From NCBI GenBank assembly GCA_011037195.1, contig JAAEAF010000088.1, positions 248,001-312,000 of the forward strand: a stretch of DNA of 64,000 nucleotides, written 5' to 3'. Under the pieces are notes generated by a model. It saw nothing but the letters and a program-made list of their open reading frames with translations, searched no databases and was not told where the DNA came from. The position numbers and the translations under genes are program-made. Positions 52,886 to 64,000 of the stretch are shown here, piece after piece. Each line of letters begins with the position of its first letter. The stretch's first letter is position 1. The DNA comes from Triatoma infestans. Taxonomy: Eukaryota > Arthropoda > Insecta > Hemiptera > Reduviidae.

Positions 52886-54714
52886 GATGTCATTTATGAA
52901 GGCTTTATCACCAAAAATTTATATTATATTTTTTTCTCTATCGGAAATGGAGATAATTCGACAATTATATATACATACATGAAAAATGAGGATAGTGATA
53001 CATGTTCAATTTGTTATAAAAGGTGAAATAATATCAACAATTCCATGAAATCAACTATCCAAACTCCAAAGTTTATTTCACATCATGTTATATTCTTTTC
53101 CTGTCTTAGCTATTTTTGCTGAGACATTTAAATTAAAAATTTTTAACTGGAATAAATATTACTTTGTTTTTATCAAACTAAGACAGTATGATTAATTACC
53201 TCAATAAATTATATAACAAGTATATCATTAAATCATATAACACTAAAAATGTCTTCTTCAAATTAATAACCTATGACTAGTTAAATTTATTCATCTTTAA
53301 ATAACTGTTGAAAATAATAACGAATAAATTGTTAACCCCTTACTATTAATTTTCTAAAGTTGTATTGCCACAATAAGGCCTCCATTAATATTGGTAAATG
53401 AGCTATTCAACTTAATGAATTAATAAAAATAAAAATATACTTCGTGTATGGGTAATGTATTTATTTATTTATTTGAACTTATAGAAAAGACAAACTCTGA
53501 AAAAATTTAACCAGTAGGATTGAAAATCTTAATGAGAAGAAAAAAATTTATTGTTAAAAAAATTGCCATTAATGGGATCTATCTGGAAAGTATCGTAACA
53601 GTAAAAATAAAAGTTCATTCTTAGCAATTTGTGGCTGTTAGTGGAGCCATAATTTAAGGAAAAGTATATATATACTGGAGAGCAATAAAAGTTGTCAATG
53701 GCAATTAATTTTTATAATTGCTTGAATGTTTTAATAACAAACAGCTGAAAAATATAAACCCATACAATTTATTAATTTATAATTATCAGCTTATTGTTTA
53801 AATATTATTATCAAAATCATAACTTATGATCTATTAAAAAAAAAAATTTATTTTCTTAAATATTTTGATTCAATCAATTCTTTGTTCATGGACTTATTGG
53901 TCCTGTTTAAACGTTTTCGACACTAACTTTTTTTTTTTTTTTTTTAATTTTAGTAACAAAAACTTCATTGATCTAAAGATTATTTACTTGTGTAATAAGT
54001 ATTATATTTAATAAAGAAAACAAAAATTAAATATAATTATATTTAATATTTCAATTGCGCTTAACGTAGAACAGAAAGGTATTACTGAATTAAAGACCAA
54101 TATATTACATGTACATTATTAATAAAACAGTTTGTTTACAGAAACTTTTAGCTTTCATTAGTTTTTTGCGAGTTAAGTACTTTTATAAAAATCCTCTTTC
54201 CCTTTACATAACAACAGAAATGTTCTATTCTTTCTTATATGGTAAATAAATACATAAATGCATCTTGTTTTTGTTGTTATTCGAAATCCTTGTAAGTATA
54301 AATTTTCCTTTCCTTTTAAGTACAGATTACATTTTTAAATAGTTATTTAAAGAGAAATTTCTATGTTTAATGGATCTCATCATCATAATCAAGTCCTTTC
54401 TACCGCTTAAGCAGTGTGCGGAGTTTTAATGGATATGCTCCTTAAAATAATAATATTAAAACACACCTTGAACATTTCAAAATGAAGGAACTTCCTTGAG
54501 AAAACGAAAAAACAGGAAAGTAGCGCACACAAAACACAAGTTTTATAAAACGTAACAAAATAAATTTAAAAATTAATGTAATACTATATTTAATTTACCT
54601 TTTTCCCCCCAAAAAATAATAAATTAAGAAAAATGTAGGTGTTAACAAAAACTTGTTTAATTTAAATCATTAAAAAATGTATAGCTTTTGTTATAGTTCA
54701 TTTTAATACAAAAA
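52886..54714. other. 3' flank of UBE2K, AT-rich
   Basis: It contains long A/T tracts and no recognised gene. The UBE2K 3' UTR must lie in its right part, read on the minus strand. Confidence 0.4.
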
Positions 54715-60772
<6,058 letters not shown>

Positions 60773-61039
60773 TTCCTATAAGTGTATCGAAACCGTGCAT
60801 TAAAACCAGTAAAGAAATTTGTCCATTGCGAACAGAACTAAAATAAATTTAGTAAATATAATTTTTTTAAAGAATTAACAAACAAAAATAATAACCATTA
60901 ACTATTCTAGCCATTAAGCTTATTCAGCACATCGTTTAACGAAAAAAACACTTTCAATTACCAGGGCTTACTCATTAACAGCAAACAGCTGTTCAGTAAG
61001 CATTTGACCGGAAGTTTAAAGAAAAATGTCTTTTCAGTG
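60773..61039. promoter_or_regulatory. Candidate bidirectional promoter between UBE2K and PRPS
   Basis: Only 267 bp separate the UBE2K start codon (60772, minus) from the first in-frame ATG of PRPS (61040, plus). Both are housekeeping genes with well-supported first coding exons, so the two 5' UTRs and promoters must share this interval unless non-coding first exons lie further out. No specific factor site is claimed. Confidence 0.55.

Positions 61040-64000
<2,961 letters not shown>

Noticed and set aside
52784..53026. 80-aa plus-strand frame with a Cys-containing end
   Set aside because: Its first half is antisense to a non-LTR fragment, and the rest has no recognisable signature.
61004..61039. 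PRPS start at 61004
   Set aside because: The codon there is TTG; the first in-frame ATG is 61040, and the conserved family start is 61124.

Overview
This is an AT-rich, intron-rich, repeat-dense nuclear window from an animal, very probably an arthropod. Four points support this: GT-AG introns; a DUF4773-like secreted protein (an arthropod family); mariner, hAT, Penelope-like and several non-LTR elements; and tRNA-derived SINEs. The species cannot be fixed from the sequence.

Genes, left to right. (1) 72-662, minus: one exon of an unidentified, very lysine/arginine-rich protein whose gene runs off the left edge. (2) 14864-21852, plus: a complete 4-exon gene for a 237-aa secreted protein resembling DUF4773. 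Its third intron is 5.6 kb of nested repeats. (3) 29781-47526, plus: a complete 18-exon gene for an ERCC6/CSB (Rad26-type) SNF2 ATPase, about 1191 aa, with every splice phase matching. (4) 54715-60772, minus: a complete 5-exon gene for the ubiquitin-conjugating enzyme UBE2K (E2-25K), 199 aa. (5) From 61040, plus: the first two exons of ribose-phosphate pyrophosphokinase (PRPS), which continues past the right edge. UBE2K and PRPS are head to head with about 270 bp between start codons. ERCC6 and UBE2K are convergent, with about 7.2 kb between stop codons.

Most remaining sequence is mobile-element debris. It includes two solo LTRs of one family with perfect 5-bp target duplications, and two 1.26-1.29 kb mariners. 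There is a 796-bp hAT element inside the RNase H motif of a non-LTR element, and a Penelope-like element with RT and GIY-YIG remnants. There are at least two SINE families, a processed Ran GTPase pseudogene inside an ERCC6 intron, and an old dispersed repeat family.

The most unusual material is a set of short (200-290 bp) inverted-repeat elements in at least three sequence families. Their arms carry a hammerhead-ribozyme-like core: CTGANGA, one base, a variable stem-loop, GAAA, then a palindrome ACCGGT or ACGT. At 10.0 kb both arms also keep a 4-bp stem I and a GTC cleavage triplet, and the element has a 13-bp target duplication, which suggests retroposition. They look like inverted-dimer retrozyme or Penelope-derived elements.

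All exon joins were worked out by hand from reading frame, GT/AG sites and recalled family sequences, with no transcript evidence.
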